Shown: piece after piece, positions 18,896-28,400 of the stretch | Numbering within the stretch: position 1 is the stretch's first letter | Layout of the letters: each line of letters opens with the position of its first letter | DNA from: Monoglobus sp964617455 | GTDB lineage: Bacteria; Bacillota; Clostridia; Monoglobales; Monoglobaceae | NCBI GenBank assembly: GCA_964617455.1 | Contig: CAZTYF010000013.1 | Coordinates: forward strand, 1-54,560 | Length of the DNA: 54,560 bases | Reading direction: 5' to 3' | Program-made: the position numbers and the translations under genes | Notes under the pieces: model-generated | The model's input: the letters and a program-made list of their open reading frames with translations, nothing else | Database searches by the model: none | What the model was told of the DNA's origin: nothing

Positions 18896-21800
18896 TTACC
18901 GATTGTTTTCGTTAAAATTCTCTACCTGCTCCATCACGTTTTCGAATACTTCGCTGCTGAATTTGGGGGGATATCCGTTTTTTATGAGGCAGATTTTGAT
19001 TCGGAGTTTGAGTCTGTTGCGGACTATTTTGTTATTGAGCCAATCGCCTATTTGGGAACCGTCGTCGATTATTTTCTTTATTTTTTTCGCAAGGGAACGG
19101 CATTTTTCATTGACGATAACATCGCCCGATTTTTTATCTTCTCCGTATTCAAAGTTTTTCTTATCCCGGAGCATAATCAGAATGTCATAGAAAGCTTTTT
19201 CCTCGAAGGTCAGATCTGTTTTTTTGTAGCTTTCCCGGTCCGCCTGTACCTTTTTCAGTATGTCGAGTGCCTGTTCCGTGGCATTCTTGATAATTTCTTC
19301 GGAAGCGTAGTCCTGCACTTCCCCGGCTTCTTCCTCGCTGAGCTTTTTTCTGCGCTCATGGTAAGACCTGATTGTATTTTCAAGCATTTCCTGATAGATT
19401 TTTGCTTTTACCAAGTTTGTCTTTTTGAAATCGCCGATTTGTTTACGGAGTATTTTCGTGAGCAATTCAAATTTGGAAGCAGGCATTTTCACATTCGTGA
19501 GAGAATTAAAATATTCCGGGCTCAATATGTCTTCCGTTTCGCCTTCTTCGAGTATATCCTCAACCTTATTGTATTTCAATGCTTCCTCCACCATTTTCTC
19601 CACCGTTCTGTTCATGGTTTCGGTGTCAAGGCCGCTTGTGCCGCTCATTTTGCGCACAAATCCCGCTATGGCCATAAAACACTGCGCCAAGGCCGACTCT
19701 TCGCTTCCAAGTGCTCCCGCCGGCTGGCAAATGTCGTATGCACTGCGCATCTTTTTTACCATATTCAGAAAATATGTTTTAAAGGGGACTTTGTTTTCTC
19801 CCTTTTTGTTTTTTCGCTCAACACTCATTTCCCGAGTGGAGAAAAAGACAAACTCGGCAGCTTTGGCCAAAAGTTCATAACGTTTGACGGGATCGGTGTC
19901 GGGGTCAAGGAAGGGCGACAGGTCATAGCCTTCGAACAACGCCTTCAGTATTTCGAGATGATCTCTGAAAATCAATACGGATTTTGCCACATCATCATCT
20001 TTGGGGGCAATTTGGTTTTCACCGCCGTATATTTTGAGGGCCTGCCGCAAATTGTCCCGGATGCCAATATAATCCACAACCAAGCCGAATTCTTTTCCCG
20101 GATATTTCCTGTTGACACGGCTTATGGTCTGAATCAGCATATGCTTATGGAGGGGCTTATCGTTATAGAGATAGGTCAGCGTTTCAACATCAAAGCCCGT
20201 TATCCACATATCGACGACTATTACGATACGGAAGTTTGACTTTTCCTGCTTAAATGCATTCGCAAGACGTATGGAGCGCTCATGATTCCTCGTGCCGCCC
20301 AAGTAATTGTATAAATCCGGCTTGTCATCTTTGCCGACACTTGCCACCATTGCCATAAACGGCATCTCGGCGAGGCTCCTGAGTTCCGAGTCGGATACGG
20401 TGACATCGTCCGGGTGTTTTTTCTCCTCAAACCACTCCGGATATTTGTCTTTGAAAATTTTCAGCAGCTCAAAAGCTATCTCCCGGTTTGAGCATACCAC
20501 CATGGCTTTTTGAATTCTGCCCGGGTCCGCTTCCGCAGACCGGGTATAATGGTCATGTATGTCCTCGGCCACACGTCTGAGACGCTCGGGCTCTTTGAGT
20601 ATAATCTCAAGAGAACTCATACTTATCTTGCTGGCTTCGATTGCCTCCGCAGAGGCTCCTTTTTCGGCGCAGGTTTTGTAATATTTCTCGATTTGCTCGG
20701 CTTTCTTTGAGTCAAGCATAACTTTTGAAATACGGGGATGGTATTTGATGGGAACGGTAAGGCCGTCCGCCACCGCTCGGTCCATGGTATAGCGGTCTAT
20801 TTCCTCGCCGAATGTATGGTACGATTCGTCGGTGGGTGTGCCGGTAAAACCCACAAAGGTGGCATTGGGAAACGCCTCCCGAAGTACTTTGGCATAGGGC
20901 TTTGACACCATTGCCCTCATGTTTTCTTCGGTGTCCTTGCTGTATTTTATCGCTTCGGCATGCTCGGTTTGCGTTCTGTGTGCCTCGTCTGAAAAGCAGA
21001 TGATGTTTGCTCTGTCGTTTATCAACCCCAATTCATCGCCTGCTCGGTCACAGAATTTCTGTATTGTGCAAATATAGAATCCGCCGCTTTTTCGAGTCAT
21101 CAGCTCATTGCGCAAATCGGCGCGGCTTTCCACTTTTCGGGCATCTCCCAGTTGCAGGAACTCCTTGCTTTTTGTGAAAAGTTTTGCGCCCTGCTCCTGC
21201 AAATCGTCCCTATCAACAATAAGGACAACCGTCGGAGAACCGATTTCCGGAACATCCGTGCATCGGATGGCAAGCTGTCTCGCCAAAAACGCCATTGTGA
21301 AGGTTTTTCCGCAGCCGGTGGCGCCGAAATAGGTACCGCCTTTGTGTGTTTTTTTCTTAACGGATTTTATGATACTCTTTTTGAGCAGGCGGGCAGCGAA
21401 AAATTGCGGATAACGGCAGACTATCATCTTCTCTTCGGGATCAAACTCGGTATCTTGAAAATAGATATAATCCCGATAAATTTCCAGGAACCGTTCGGGG
21501 GCAAATACGCCTCGGAGCATACACTCAAACTCGTCAAAAGCGCCCGTTGAGAGCTTATCGTCGTCATTCACTCTGCGCCAGGCATAGAAATGTTCATAGG
21601 GAGTGTGCACCGTGCCCAATCTCGTGTTGCTGCCGTCCGATATGCAGGCAAGAGGTATAAAATGCATCAGGTGGGGGATGTCTCTCATATACCGAGTGTT
21701 TATCTGTTTCCACGCCTCAAAGATCGTGGTGTCCTCGTTGGCGGGATTTTTCAATTCGATTATGCACAGAGGCAAGCCGTTTATATACAAGACTATATCC

Positions 21801-22216
21801 GGACGGCGGGTGTGCTCCCTGCCTTGATTGCGGTATTTCACCGTCAGTTGATTCACGGCCCGAAAAATATTACTGTCCGGTTTTTCAAAGTCAATCGGAT
21901 AAATCATTCGGGGCATACCGTCCCGAGGAGTGAATCTTATGCCGTTTATCGTCAGGTTATAAAACTTATGCAGTGCGGCAAATTCCGTGTCTGCGCCCAC
22001 ATTTTGGACTATGTCGATAATCTCGTCGATTTCCCCCACGGTGAAATCCGGATATGCGGTGCTGAGGAATTGGCCCAAATCGCTTCTGCTCACGGTTTCG
22101 TACGAAAACTCGCTTCCCGGAGTGTGTATCCACCCTTCTTCTTCAAGTTTGGATATAAAGGTCTCTTCAAACTCATATTCGAAGAATTTGCCGTTATTTT
22201 TACTTAATTCGGGCAT
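18896..22216 (-). CDS. hsdR: Type I restriction enzyme, R subunit
   Basis: A 1106-residue ATP-dependent translocase-endonuclease subunit that cuts unmethylated DNA as part of the HsdR2M2S complex. The N-terminal nuclease domain shows RPDIVLYI and IELK near residues 139-155. The two RecA-like motor domains carry GATGCGKT (Lys304), SDEAH (about 410), GFTGTP, TGFDVE and QTISRVNR. A helical C-terminal domain of about 350 residues completes it, so it is full length. The ATG at 22216 is preceded by GAGGAGGGGG. It overlaps the end of hsdS by 17 bp, so translation is coupled. It is the last gene of the hsdM-hsdS-hsdR operon. Confidence 0.96.
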   Translation of the reverse strand: MPELSKNNGKFFEYEFEETFISKLEEEGWIHTPGSEFSYETVSRSDLGQFLSTAYPDFTVGEIDEIIDIVQNVGADTEFAALHKFYNLTINGIRFTPRDGMPRMIYPIDFEKPDSNIFRAVNQLTVKYRNQGREHTRRPDIVLYINGLPLCIIELKNPANEDTTIFEAWKQINTRYMRDIPHLMHFIPLACISDGSNTRLGTVHTPYEHFYAWRRVNDDDKLSTGAFDEFECMLRGVFAPERFLEIYRDYIYFQDTEFDPEEKMIVCRYPQFFAARLLKKSIIKSVKKKTHKGGTYFGATGCGKTFTMAFLARQLAIRCTDVPEIGSPTVVLIVDRDDLQEQGAKLFTKSKEFLQLGDARKVESRADLRNELMTRKSGGFYICTIQKFCDRAGDELGLINDRANIICFSDEAHRTQTEHAEAIKYSKDTEENMRAMVSKPYAKVLREAFPNATFVGFTGTPTDESYHTFGEEIDRYTMDRAVADGLTVPIKYHPRISKVMLDSKKAEQIEKYYKTCAEKGASAEAIEASKISMSSLEIILKEPERLRRVAEDIHDHYTRSAEADPGRIQKAMVVCSNREIAFELLKIFKDKYPEWFEEKKHPDDVTVSDSELRSLAEMPFMAMVASVGKDDKPDLYNYLGGTRNHERSIRLANAFKQEKSNFRIVIVVDMWITGFDVETLTYLYNDKPLHKHMLIQTISRVNRKYPGKEFGLVVDYIGIRDNLRQALKIYGGENQIAPKDDDVAKSVLIFRDHLEILKALFEGYDLSPFLDPDTDPVKRYELLAKAAEFVFFSTREMSVERKNKKGENKVPFKTYFLNMVKKMRSAYDICQPAGALGSEESALAQCFMAIAGFVRKMSGTSGLDTETMNRTVEKMVEEALKYNKVEDILEEGETEDILSPEYFNSLTNVKMPASKFELLTKILRKQIGDFKKTNLVKAKIYQEMLENTIRSYHERRKKLSEEEAGEVQDYASEEIIKNATEQALDILKKVQADRESYKKTDLTFEEKAFYDILIMLRDKKNFEYGEDKKSGDVIVNEKCRSLAKKIKKIIDDGSQIGDWLNNKIVRNRLKLRIKICLIKNGYPPKFSSEVFENVMEQVENFNENNR

Positions 22217-23321
22217 TTTCCCCCTCCTCGATTGCGCCCCGTACAAGAATCGGACATATGTTTTTTATTTGCTCTTTAAGTTTTTCGGCCAGCTCTTTCC
22301 GTTTGTTATAAACCCTATATACATCGGCAATGGCCCTCTGAATTTTGATATCCGGTATGGGAATTTTTACATCGCACATATCGTCAAATGTAAAAACATC
22401 CCTTGTACTTCCCCAAGACCGGTAGCCGGCGAAACGTTGAGTTTCGGGCCTCATAAGCCATATCATTAAATATTCGGGTAATAGAGTTTTTGGGTCGTTA
22501 ATTTCAAAAACTTGATAGGAACCAGAAACAATACAATCATCTCCGGTTCTTAAAGCGATGGGTAATTTTGTCCTGTTGGATTTCATTACCTTGTTATAAG
22601 CAAACTGTCCTCTTCGCACTATCCTCGTTGCATTGGTGTCTTCGGCGATTCTTTTGGGATTTTCAAATTCCATGTTTACGGTTATACCTTGAGCCAATGT
22701 AACGGATAAATCGGTATTTCTCTCATCACAAGCTCTTATATACTTCCCTATTTTCTCACAAGGCAGTTTTCGCCTCAAATCCTCTATATAGGCATCACAT
22801 ACCAATTTCAGATCCTCGGCTCCGGATTCATATGCCTTTTGATTCGCCACCAACGCCTTGTAGATATCGACATATTTTTGCTGTATATCTATAGGCGGGA
22901 GGGATAATTCAATATTGCAAAATCTATCCCAATCAAGATTCGACCTTATGCTGCTGTCGCTATAAAACCAGCCGAGACGATCTCTTTCCGGTGATAAAAA
23001 GAACATAAAAAAATACTCCGGTATAACAATATCATTGCGAATAATCTCAAATGTCGTATATGCAGGAGAAACTATTACCGGTTTTGGACTCATATAAAGG
23101 GCAATTCTTATGCATTTATCTCTGCCTGTTTGCATGCCGCTGAAAACGAATCTATTCTTTTTAACGATTTTATAGTTAAAATAATCAATACCTTCAGTAT
23201 TGGCTACCGTAGGCATCAATTCCTTGTTTTTGTTAATACCGTAAAAATCTGTAAATCCGTGTTTGTTTCTTTCGTCAACGGGTTCTATAAGCTCCCCAAG
23301 TTTATATTTACTCAATCCCAT
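22200..23321 (-). CDS. hsdS: Type I restriction-modification specificity subunit
   Basis: A 373-residue subunit that sets the DNA target of both methylation and cleavage. It has the usual two-fold layout: target-recognition domain 1 begins with KLGELIEPVDERN, a helical spacer lies near residues 150-190 (AYESGAEDLKLVCDAYIEDLRRKL split around this point), and domain 2 begins with KIGKYIRACDERN, visibly homologous to the first. A conserved helix closes the protein. Start ATG at 23321 follows GGGAGAT and overlaps the hsdM stop by 14 bp. The coding sequence is clearly richer in A+T than hsdM and hsdR, as is common for exchangeable specificity genes. No second hsdS copy or inverted recombination repeat is visible nearby. 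Confidence 0.94.
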   Translation of the reverse strand: MGLSKYKLGELIEPVDERNKHGFTDFYGINKNKELMPTVANTEGIDYFNYKIVKKNRFVFSGMQTGRDKCIRIALYMSPKPVIVSPAYTTFEIIRNDIVIPEYFFMFFLSPERDRLGWFYSDSSIRSNLDWDRFCNIELSLPPIDIQQKYVDIYKALVANQKAYESGAEDLKLVCDAYIEDLRRKLPCEKIGKYIRACDERNTDLSVTLAQGITVNMEFENPKRIAEDTNATRIVRRGQFAYNKVMKSNRTKLPIALRTGDDCIVSGSYQVFEINDPKTLLPEYLMIWLMRPETQRFAGYRSWGSTRDVFTFDDMCDVKIPIPDIKIQRAIADVYRVYNKRKELAEKLKEQIKNICPILVRGAIEEGENARIK

Positions 23322-24939
23322 AGCCTATCTCCCTAAACGCATTCCTCAGCATTTCCTGCGATTTTTGCTCCTCATCCAGGAGCGTGTGCATTTCATTCCG
23401 TATGCGCTTCATTTCGGCATCGTAGTCGATTTCCAAATCATGGTCGACAAACTCTATATATTTGCTTGGTATCAGTGAACAGTTGTTCGCGATGATTTCT
23501 TCCATGGCGACGCTTCTGTAGAGCTCGGGCTCGGCATAGGTTTTGCCGTCCGTGCCCTCGTTCTGCCAGGTGTGATAAATATCCGCCGCCCGCTCAATCT
23601 GTTCGCTGCTCAGGCGCACCTTCTTCTTTTGCTCGCCTTTGACGGCGTTTTCCGTCCAGGTTCTCAAATCCATAAACAGGATTTCGCCCTCCCGGTTGCG
23701 GAGATTTCGGCCGTGATATTCGCGCTCCTTTTTGTTGCCCGCCAAAATCCAAAGGGTGACGCTGATATCCGTTGTGATAAACAGCTCCCGTGGCAAAATG
23801 ACAATGGCTTCGATTTTGTCTTTTTTGATAAGCTTTTCGCGAATTGTCAAAACGGAGGCATCGTTGTCGTTCAGAGCTCCGTTCGCCAGCAAAAAGCCTG
23901 CCGTGCCCGTGTATTTCAGATGGGACAAAATATGCAAAATCCAGGCATAGTTGGCGTTGCTGTTGGGAGGCGTGGCATACTCCACCCAGCGCGGGTCATT
24001 TTTCAGATTGTCATTATACCAGTTTTTGAGATTAAAAGGCGGATTGGCCATCACATAATCAAAAAATTGCCCTCTGTGCAAATCGTGGGTAAATGTGGAA
24101 TCCGCTTCATCCCCCAAATCGTGGCTCAAACCCCGCAGCACCAGATTCATTTTCGCCAAGCGATATGTGGCGGGCTCTTTTTCCTGACCGTATATGTTTA
24201 TGCGGCTGATGTCACCCTGTTTGGCCCGAATCAAATCCGCACTTTGAATGAACATTCCGCCGCTGCCGCAGCATGGGTCATACAGTGTCCCGTCAAAGGG
24301 CTCGATCATTGCAGCGATGAGTTGCACCACATCGTGAGGCGTATAGAATTCGCCTTCTTCTTTTGTGGCATTGACGGCAAATTCCTTGAGGAAATATTCA
24401 TATACCCTTCCGATAAGATCTTTCTCCTCACCGAAGGATTTGTGGCTGATTTTGCTCACTTCGTCAACGATTTTCTTGATATCGTTGGGGCTGAGATTGC
24501 GGGAGGTGAATGTGCCTTCAACAAAACAGCCCTTAAGTTGCCTGTCGCTTTTGGCGAGTTCTCTCAGAGCGGTATCAAGGGCCCCGTTTAGTTTCGGTGC
24601 AGGGGTGTTTATAATCGTTGACCATCTCGCCTCGGGGGGCAAATAGTAAGTGGCATCGGGGAATGTGATGTCATCTTTGAAGAACGCCTCGTTTATCTCC
24701 GGGTCATCGGGATCAAGGTCGTTTTCCTCAAGAGTTTGGCGGAGTTTTTCGATTCCGTCATCGAACTTTTCACCGATAAAACGCAAAAAAACCAAAGTCA
24801 ACATCATATCGCGCTTTTCAAAAAAAGAGCCGGAGTTTCGAGCCTGGCGAAGAATGTCACGGCATTTGAACAGGATATTTTCCAAGTTCAAAACATCATC
24901 CCGGTTTTTCTTTTGTTTTGTCTGACTTTTTTTGGACAT
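23308..24939 (-). CDS. hsdM: Type I restriction-modification DNA methyltransferase
   Basis: A 543-residue N6-adenine methyltransferase subunit that protects host DNA. An N-terminal helical HsdM_N domain (residues about 15-150) precedes the SAM-binding fold with DPCCGSGGMF (about 218-227) and the catalytic NPPF (about 298). The start MSKKSQTK at 24939 is chosen because its Lys-rich beginning fits the family; GGGAGG lies 12 bp upstream, a longer than ideal distance. Upstream codons in the frame match promoter sequence. First gene of the operon. Confidence 0.94.
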   Translation of the reverse strand: MSKKSQTKQKKNRDDVLNLENILFKCRDILRQARNSGSFFEKRDMMLTLVFLRFIGEKFDDGIEKLRQTLEENDLDPDDPEINEAFFKDDITFPDATYYLPPEARWSTIINTPAPKLNGALDTALRELAKSDRQLKGCFVEGTFTSRNLSPNDIKKIVDEVSKISHKSFGEEKDLIGRVYEYFLKEFAVNATKEEGEFYTPHDVVQLIAAMIEPFDGTLYDPCCGSGGMFIQSADLIRAKQGDISRINIYGQEKEPATYRLAKMNLVLRGLSHDLGDEADSTFTHDLHRGQFFDYVMANPPFNLKNWYNDNLKNDPRWVEYATPPNSNANYAWILHILSHLKYTGTAGFLLANGALNDNDASVLTIREKLIKKDKIEAIVILPRELFITTDISVTLWILAGNKKEREYHGRNLRNREGEILFMDLRTWTENAVKGEQKKKVRLSSEQIERAADIYHTWQNEGTDGKTYAEPELYRSVAMEEIIANNCSLIPSKYIEFVDHDLEIDYDAEMKRIRNEMHTLLDEEQKSQEMLRNAFREIGYGIE

Positions 24940-25025
24940 TTCCAAAGCCTTCCTCCCACAATCCCGCAATACTCCCGAATTTCCCGCGCCCCAAGGGCCT
25001 ATCCGCAAATGAATTCCATAGCCTA

Positions 25026-25055
25026 ACTATAACACAAAAGCAGTGTAATTGTCAA
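25026..25055 (-). promoter_or_regulatory. Promoter of the hsdMSR operon
   Basis: A perfect TTGACA (25055-25050) and TATAGT (25031-25026) on the minus strand, spaced by 18 bp, lie about 87 bp before the hsdM start. Confidence 0.7.
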
Positions 25056-25444
25056 CCCCGCTCCGTCGTCGGAACTCGCCTCTTAACTCGTTTCCTCGCA
25101 AGCGAGGAAAGCTTCGTCTTACCGGCGGTTCCTCCTCTTTCCCACAAAGCGCACTCCGTTGGCGCTTTGCGGGAGCCCTGAATAAGTTCGCCTCTTGGCT
25201 CGTTTTGCCCTTTCGGGCAAAATCGTCGCTTTTCCGGCGACTGCTCCTCGTCTCGGCTCCCGCCTCGGTCAGCGCTATTTGATTGCCACCGGCAATCCGC
25301 GCCCCACAAAGTGCACTTCGCTTAAGCTTTGCGGGAGCCCTGTGGGGGCTTCGCCCCTTCCGGGGGAGGCTTTCGGGCGGCAAGCTATCCTGAGAATAAC
25401 CGACTTCGGCTTTGAGGACAGATAATCAAGAGCCCCAAGAAATT
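25056..25444. repeat. Composite palindromic repeat region between hsdM and the SGNH gene
   Basis: No gene is supported. Two diverged copies of one element lie in tandem: an opening CTCGCCTCTT-ACTCG or TTCGCCTCTTGGCTCG, a hairpin (TTCCTCGCAAGCGAGGAA near 25090; TTGCCCTTTCGGGCAA near 25204), a GCTTTTCCGGCGAC-like part, and a 38-bp closing block (25143-25180 and 25305-25342). The blocks CACAAAGCGCACTCCG and CACAAAGTGCACTTCG both continue to GCTTTGCGGGAGCCCTG; I count 32 of 38 positions equal. The structure resembles a non-autonomous dispersed element (MITE- or REP-like). Confidence 0.7.
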
Positions 25445-25468
25445 GCCGGCCCCCAAACGGGGGCCGGC
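25445..25468 (-). terminator. Strong terminator after the degenerate SGNH gene
   Basis: GCCGGCCCCC and GGGGGCCGGC form a perfect 10-bp stem with a 4-base loop, 7 bp after the stop codon. On the minus strand AATTTCTT follows. Confidence 0.75.
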
Positions 25469-25474
25469 GGTGTT

Positions 25475-28400
25475 TTATTCGATTGATTTGGGTAGGCTCA
25501 GGGGTTTGGCACCTTTTTCGCTGTTCCAGATGAAGAGTTTCACCGTGCCGATTGGGGGCTTTTTGAAATTCAGGGCCGTTATCTCCGTGCCTTTTATGTC
25601 ATAGATATTCGCGGACAGGAGGATGGAATCGCCGTCATAGGTGCCTATAAGCAGCTTGGCGGCGGGAGCCTCCGATGTGCCGTAGTAGTCGAGTTTGACG
25701 GACAGGGTGCCGTCCGGGCCGTAGGCCGCCTCGGAAATCACATAGGGATATTCCGGGTTGACGGGCTCCGGTGTGGCTGTGGCTGTGGCCGTAGGTGCGG
25801 GGGGAGCCTCCGTAGGCGCCTCGGTTGGCTCCTCGCTTGGCTCCGGAGTCACAACCGGGGTAGGTGCCGGTGTGGGGGTAGGTGCCGGTGTGGGAGTGAT
25901 TTCAATTCTGTAGGGCAGGGCATCCACATCCGGATTGGGGGGCACTATCTCCGCCGTTTCGGTTGCATGGTTTTGGGGAATTTGACTGACTTCGTTGGGG
26001 GGCAGGGTGAGTATATAGGCAAAGAGCAAAGTCTTTGCGGCTTTGGCACGGGTGACCTTCGCTTTGGGCTCCAAAACGGTTCCCAATTGGACCGCGCCTC
26101 TGGCAATTCCCTGTTCGCTTCTCATCAGACCCAAATCATAGGCCTCTTTCACTTTGCCGTAGAGTTCGGGAGCGATTTGATCCTTGTCGGTCAGGGCACC
26201 CCAGCCCACCAAGGGGAAGTAGGGGGTTCCTTTGTATATGGCGTTGAGGTCATAGTCCGGATCTCCCGGGGCAGGCAGGCCGCCGTTGTTCCTCATATAG
26301 TCAACCTTGTTCCAGGCTCCCGATTCGTCTTTGCCGTATTTCAAATAGTATGCATCATAGAGGATCGCGCCCATGGCTTCCCGAGTGAGGGCCGCATCGG
26401 AGGCGATGGCTCCCGTGTCCACAAAATCGGGCTCTTTGATATATTGGGCGGAGACGGTTATGTCTTTGTCCACCTTGAGTCTGTATTCCCTTTCGGTGGT
26501 TTTGGTTTCCCCGTCTATCAATATTTTGTCGTTTAGGTATCCGGGAGAGGCAACCGCGGAAATTCTGACCTCGTCTCCCTCATTGACCGTGAGCACATCA
26601 GTGCTTTGGGGATAGTTTTGGGAATAGTATCTGAGGCCGAAGAGATTTGCGTTGCCGCCTCGGGCGGTGAGAGTGTATTCCGTATCCTTTTCAACGTCGA
26701 ATTCCACTTCGCCGTAGATTTTTTGGCCTTTGCCGTTGACGGTGCCGCCCACATATCCTGCCTGGATTGTGCCGTCTCCGTCGTTTGCGAGCTCTATGGT
26801 TTTGTTGTCAACATATTGCACATAGGCAACAAGCTTGCCCGCCGCCTTGGCTTGATATTTTACGGGCTTTTCCGGGTTGGTATCCCTTATTTGAATATAA
26901 CTCGGAGAAATTTGGCTGTTCAAGAACGTGGCATTATCGTCGCTGCCGTGGGTGAAGTTTGCGGTGGGAAGGGTGACCTTCATAAAATCGTTTTCGATTA
27001 CGTCTCCGACTTTGGCGGTTTCGGAAATATCCTCGGTGATTTGGTCGAATTGGGTTTCATTGTATGCCGTGATAACGCCGCCGTCGGATTGGTTGATTGT
27101 CACATTGTGTTGGGGCATTGCGGAGGGCTCTGCGGAAGGTTCCGCCGAGGGTTCTTCCGCCGCCGCCTCTACCTCGGGTCCGTACTTGTCCGCAAGCTCC
27201 GAATAGGTCAGGGTGTAGTTGGAAAGGGCGCCCTTTTCAAGGCCGAACACCGTTTCCATTCCCCGGGCAAAGTCGCCCACGGTAATCTCTTCGTTGGGTT
27301 TGAAGAGATTTTCGCTGTCCTTTTTCAGGGCCCCGATTCTCAAAATTCTCTCGATGCTGTCTCTGTAGTAGTAATTATCCTCCGGGAGAGGCGTGGCCCC
27401 GGGCACCACGTCAACTTGACTCACATCCGCCGCCATTTCCGGGAAGGGGAGCGTCCAATCATCGTCATTGGCCGCCGTCTGAACCGCAGGGTGCAAATAA
27501 CCGAACAGGGTTTTCATAAACTCTTTGCTGTTATATTCATCACTGGTATTGGCCGCATCATGGATATACTCAATCAAAATTCGGGCAAACTGTTTGGATG
27601 CGGCAGGCTTATAGGTGGTGCCGTCTGCATTGGGGACTCCGTTGGCGGAATTTTCCGCAGGAGTCTCTCCCGCCTCATAGGAGCTGAAGATATAGGTTGC
27701 CTCATTTCGGGGGTCGTCCCCGGACTCGCTGCTTTGGGAGCCGTCTTCGCTTGAGGCTCTGCCCAATTTTGCCACATATTCTTTGATACCTTCATACAAG
27801 CCGATATAGCCCACTTCGTCATCGGCAATTGCCACCTCCCGCATAATGCCGGGGGCGTCCGGATTGAAGCCGTTGGGTTTGTTTTGACCTTCCAAGGAAA
27901 AGCCGTTGCCTCGTGGAACCGGGGAGACCAAAATCGGGTGCATACCCCGAACTTTTATGGCTTTGATATACATATCAAGCCACCTTCTGTAGAGGGCGTT
28001 GTTTTCTTCGGGGCTGCCGCAATTCAGACCTCTGTCATATCGGGTGAATGCGGTTGCCTCGTCACCTTGAGCGGATGTTAAAAATACATAATCTCCCTCT
28101 TTGCCGGTCAGGAGAATGTCGTTGAATCTGCCCTCGGTGTAGCTCCGCTTCATACTGCGGCCGCCCATGGAATAGTTCACCACGTTGATTTTGTCCGGAT
28201 CGAAATAATATCCGAGAACCTGTCCCCAGGAGGAATAGGGAGAGTCGTTGGTATAGGATTTTTCGGTGGAACCGCCCAATATGAATATGGTGGGTTTGTC
28301 GCCCGCCTCCGGGGTTTTTACCGGAATGGGAGTGATTGAAATCGACTTTACGGTGACCGTTTGTTGATTTTCCATTGTGGGCAACTCAGCGGGCTCTATA

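Noticed and set aside
18830..20239. Long plus-strand open frame opposite hsdR
   Set aside because: Shadow of hsdR; it has no ribosome binding site, and its composition follows the antisense of a clear helicase sequence.
22200..23321. Phase-variable hsdS inversion system
   Set aside because: Only one hsdS gene is present, with no second partial copy, recombinase gene or inverted repeat inside the target-recognition domains.
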